From JAHRVQ01 sp029941905 (lineage in GTDB: Bacteria > Pseudomonadota > Gammaproteobacteria > Pseudomonadales > Azotimanducaceae): DNA of 64,000 nt. A program made the position numbers and the translations under genes. The notes beneath the pieces are model-generated. The model was given only the letters and a program-made list of their open reading frames with translations, was not told the origin of the DNA and did no database searches. The stretch's first letter is position 1. Each line of letters starts with the position of its first letter. The DNA lies in NCBI GenBank assembly GCA_029941905.1, contig JAPYTQ010000012.1:57990-121989 (forward strand). The letters run 5' to 3'. This document shows, in pieces, positions 63,345 to 64,000 of the stretch.

Positions 63345-63962
63345 ATGAACCTGGAATTCCACTTTGATTTTGGTAGTCCCAATGCCTATCTCAGTCACCT
63401 GGTTATCCCCGCCATCGAAGCAAGAACAGGTGTGAAATTTACCTATACGCCGGTACTCATTGGTGGGGTATTCAAGGCGACCAATAACGCCTCACCTGCA
63501 GTGACCTTGCAAGGCATTAAAAACAAACCGGAATACCAGCGTATTGAGACGGACCGGTTTCTGCGTCGCCACGGCATAGAAAATTACCAGTCCAATCCGT
63601 TCTTCCCGGTGAACACCTTACAGATTATGCGAGGCGCTGTTTTTGCTCACAAAAATGACTTTTTTGAGCATTACGTCGATGAAGTGTATCGCCACATGTG
63701 GTGTGACCCCAAGAAAATGGATGAGGCAGAGGTGATTGCCAGCGCGTTCGAAGAATCAGTTTTACCTGTGGATCTGATTCTTGAAGGGATTCAAGATCCG
63801 GATGTGAAGCAGACGCTAATCGCCAACACCAACCGGTCTGTGGAAATGGGCGCATTTGGTTCGCCAACGTTTTTTGTTGATGATGAAATTTACTTCGGTA
63901 AAGACAAACTGTGGGAAGTAGAGGAGAAGATACTCAGCCTGCTAGCTAGTGCCCATCCATAA
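63345..63962 (+). CDS. 2-hydroxychromene-2-carboxylate isomerase (DsbA family)
   Basis: A 205-residue GST-kappa-like isomerase that uses glutathione in aromatic degradation. HFDFGSPNAYLSH is the GSH-binding motif and GAFGSPTFFVDDE holds the cis-proline. AGGAG lies just upstream. The last residues SAHP and the stop are coded by the inverted-repeat element at 63944, so the natural C-terminus may be altered. Confidence 0.9.
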   Translation: MNLEFHFDFGSPNAYLSHLVIPAIEARTGVKFTYTPVLIGGVFKATNNASPAVTLQGIKNKPEYQRIETDRFLRRHGIENYQSNPFFPVNTLQIMRGAVFAHKNDFFEHYVDEVYRHMWCDPKKMDEAEVIASAFEESVLPVDLILEGIQDPDVKQTLIANTNRSVEMGAFGSPTFFVDDEIYFGKDKLWEVEEKILSLLASAHP

Positions 63963-64000
63963 ATGGGCAATTTCTCCGGATTTCTCTCTATGTAAGTCCA
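63944..64000. repeat. MITE-like element, left end (family 2, copy 2, cut by window)
   Basis: AGCTAGTGCCCATCCATAAAT matches the ends of the element at 61008 at all but one or two positions. GCCCAT/ATGGGC lets the end fold on itself. The rest continues past the window edge. Confidence 0.75.

Noticed and set aside
1..64000. tRNA or rRNA genes
   Set aside because: No cloverleaf with a GGTTCRA-type arm ending in CCA and no rRNA-like block was seen on reading; a covariance-model search would be decisive.

Overview
The window reads as a chromosome segment of a Gammaproteobacterium, most likely an aerobic marine lineage near Pseudomonadales/Cellvibrionales. The evidence is gene order. One block (comM, glnK, xerC, yigB, yigA, dapF, lysA, lptM, cyaY, argH, algZ, algR, hemC, hemD, hemX, hemY) follows the order known from Pseudomonas and, in part, from E. 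coli. A second block (fre-like reductase, rho, trxA, hemB) also matches Pseudomonas. Coding density is high, there are no prophage or plasmid genes, and I saw no rRNA, tRNA or CRISPR array. The genus cannot be fixed from the sequence alone.

Layout. 1-5.3 kb: the tail of an unknown gene, a cytochrome c5, comM, a TorF-type porin with glnK behind a sigma54/NtrC-type control region, and thrC. 5.4-7.4 kb: a large lipoprotein fusing redoxin, c-heme, PHM-type copper monooxygenase and EF-hand modules. 7.5-12.4 kb: yigB-xerC-yigA-dapF-lysA-lptM, with cyaY divergent. 12.8-20.8 kb: argH, the AlgZ/AlgR two-component pair and hemCDXY. 20.8-24.5 kb: a flavin-reductase-like gene and two tandem acyl-CoA carboxyltransferase paralogues, one apparently starting at CTG. 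24.5-27.6 kb: rho, trxA, hemB. 27.7-30.8 kb: a TetR regulator with paired operators, an unknown ferritin-like protein and a luciferase-like monooxygenase. 30.8-39.3 kb: yheS, dsbB, acpH, gshA, hslR, cysQ and a DUF35/thiolase pair. 39.3-42.7 kb: a gene-poor AT-rich leader and rpoD. 42.7-55.2 kb: enoyl-CoA hydratase, a PLP dehydratase, aceA, an MBL hydrolase, a second-type EF-G, an FKBP, an MDR reductase, a Bax-like glucosaminidase, a methyltransferase and a tandem DsbA/HCCA-isomerase protein. 55.3-64 kb: a CBS protein, an amidohydrolase, two SDRs, a thioredoxin lipoprotein, a GST, another enoyl-CoA hydratase, an HxlR regulator and an HCCA isomerase.

How the genes work together. Tetrapyrrole synthesis is well covered (hemB, hemC, hemD, with hemX/hemY). 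Lysine/peptidoglycan precursors (dapF, lysA), glutathione metabolism (gshA, GST, HCCA-isomerase types), acyl-CoA chemistry (two carboxyltransferases, two hydratases, thiolase/DUF35, isocitrate lyase) and periplasmic redox (cytochrome c5, DsbB, thioredoxin lipoproteins) fit an aerobic heterotroph using fatty-acid or aromatic-type carbon.

The most unusual structure lies between genes. At least four families of small palindromic, MITE-like elements occur. Several abut or supply the stop codons of neighbouring genes. Three 100-N assembly gaps each sit inside a short tandem-repeat array. No clear multi-gene defence system or wholly new system was found. The best candidates for second looks are the element-derived gene ends, the CTG-initiated carboxyltransferase, the copper-monooxygenase fusion and the TetR/ferritin-like/luciferase-like cluster.
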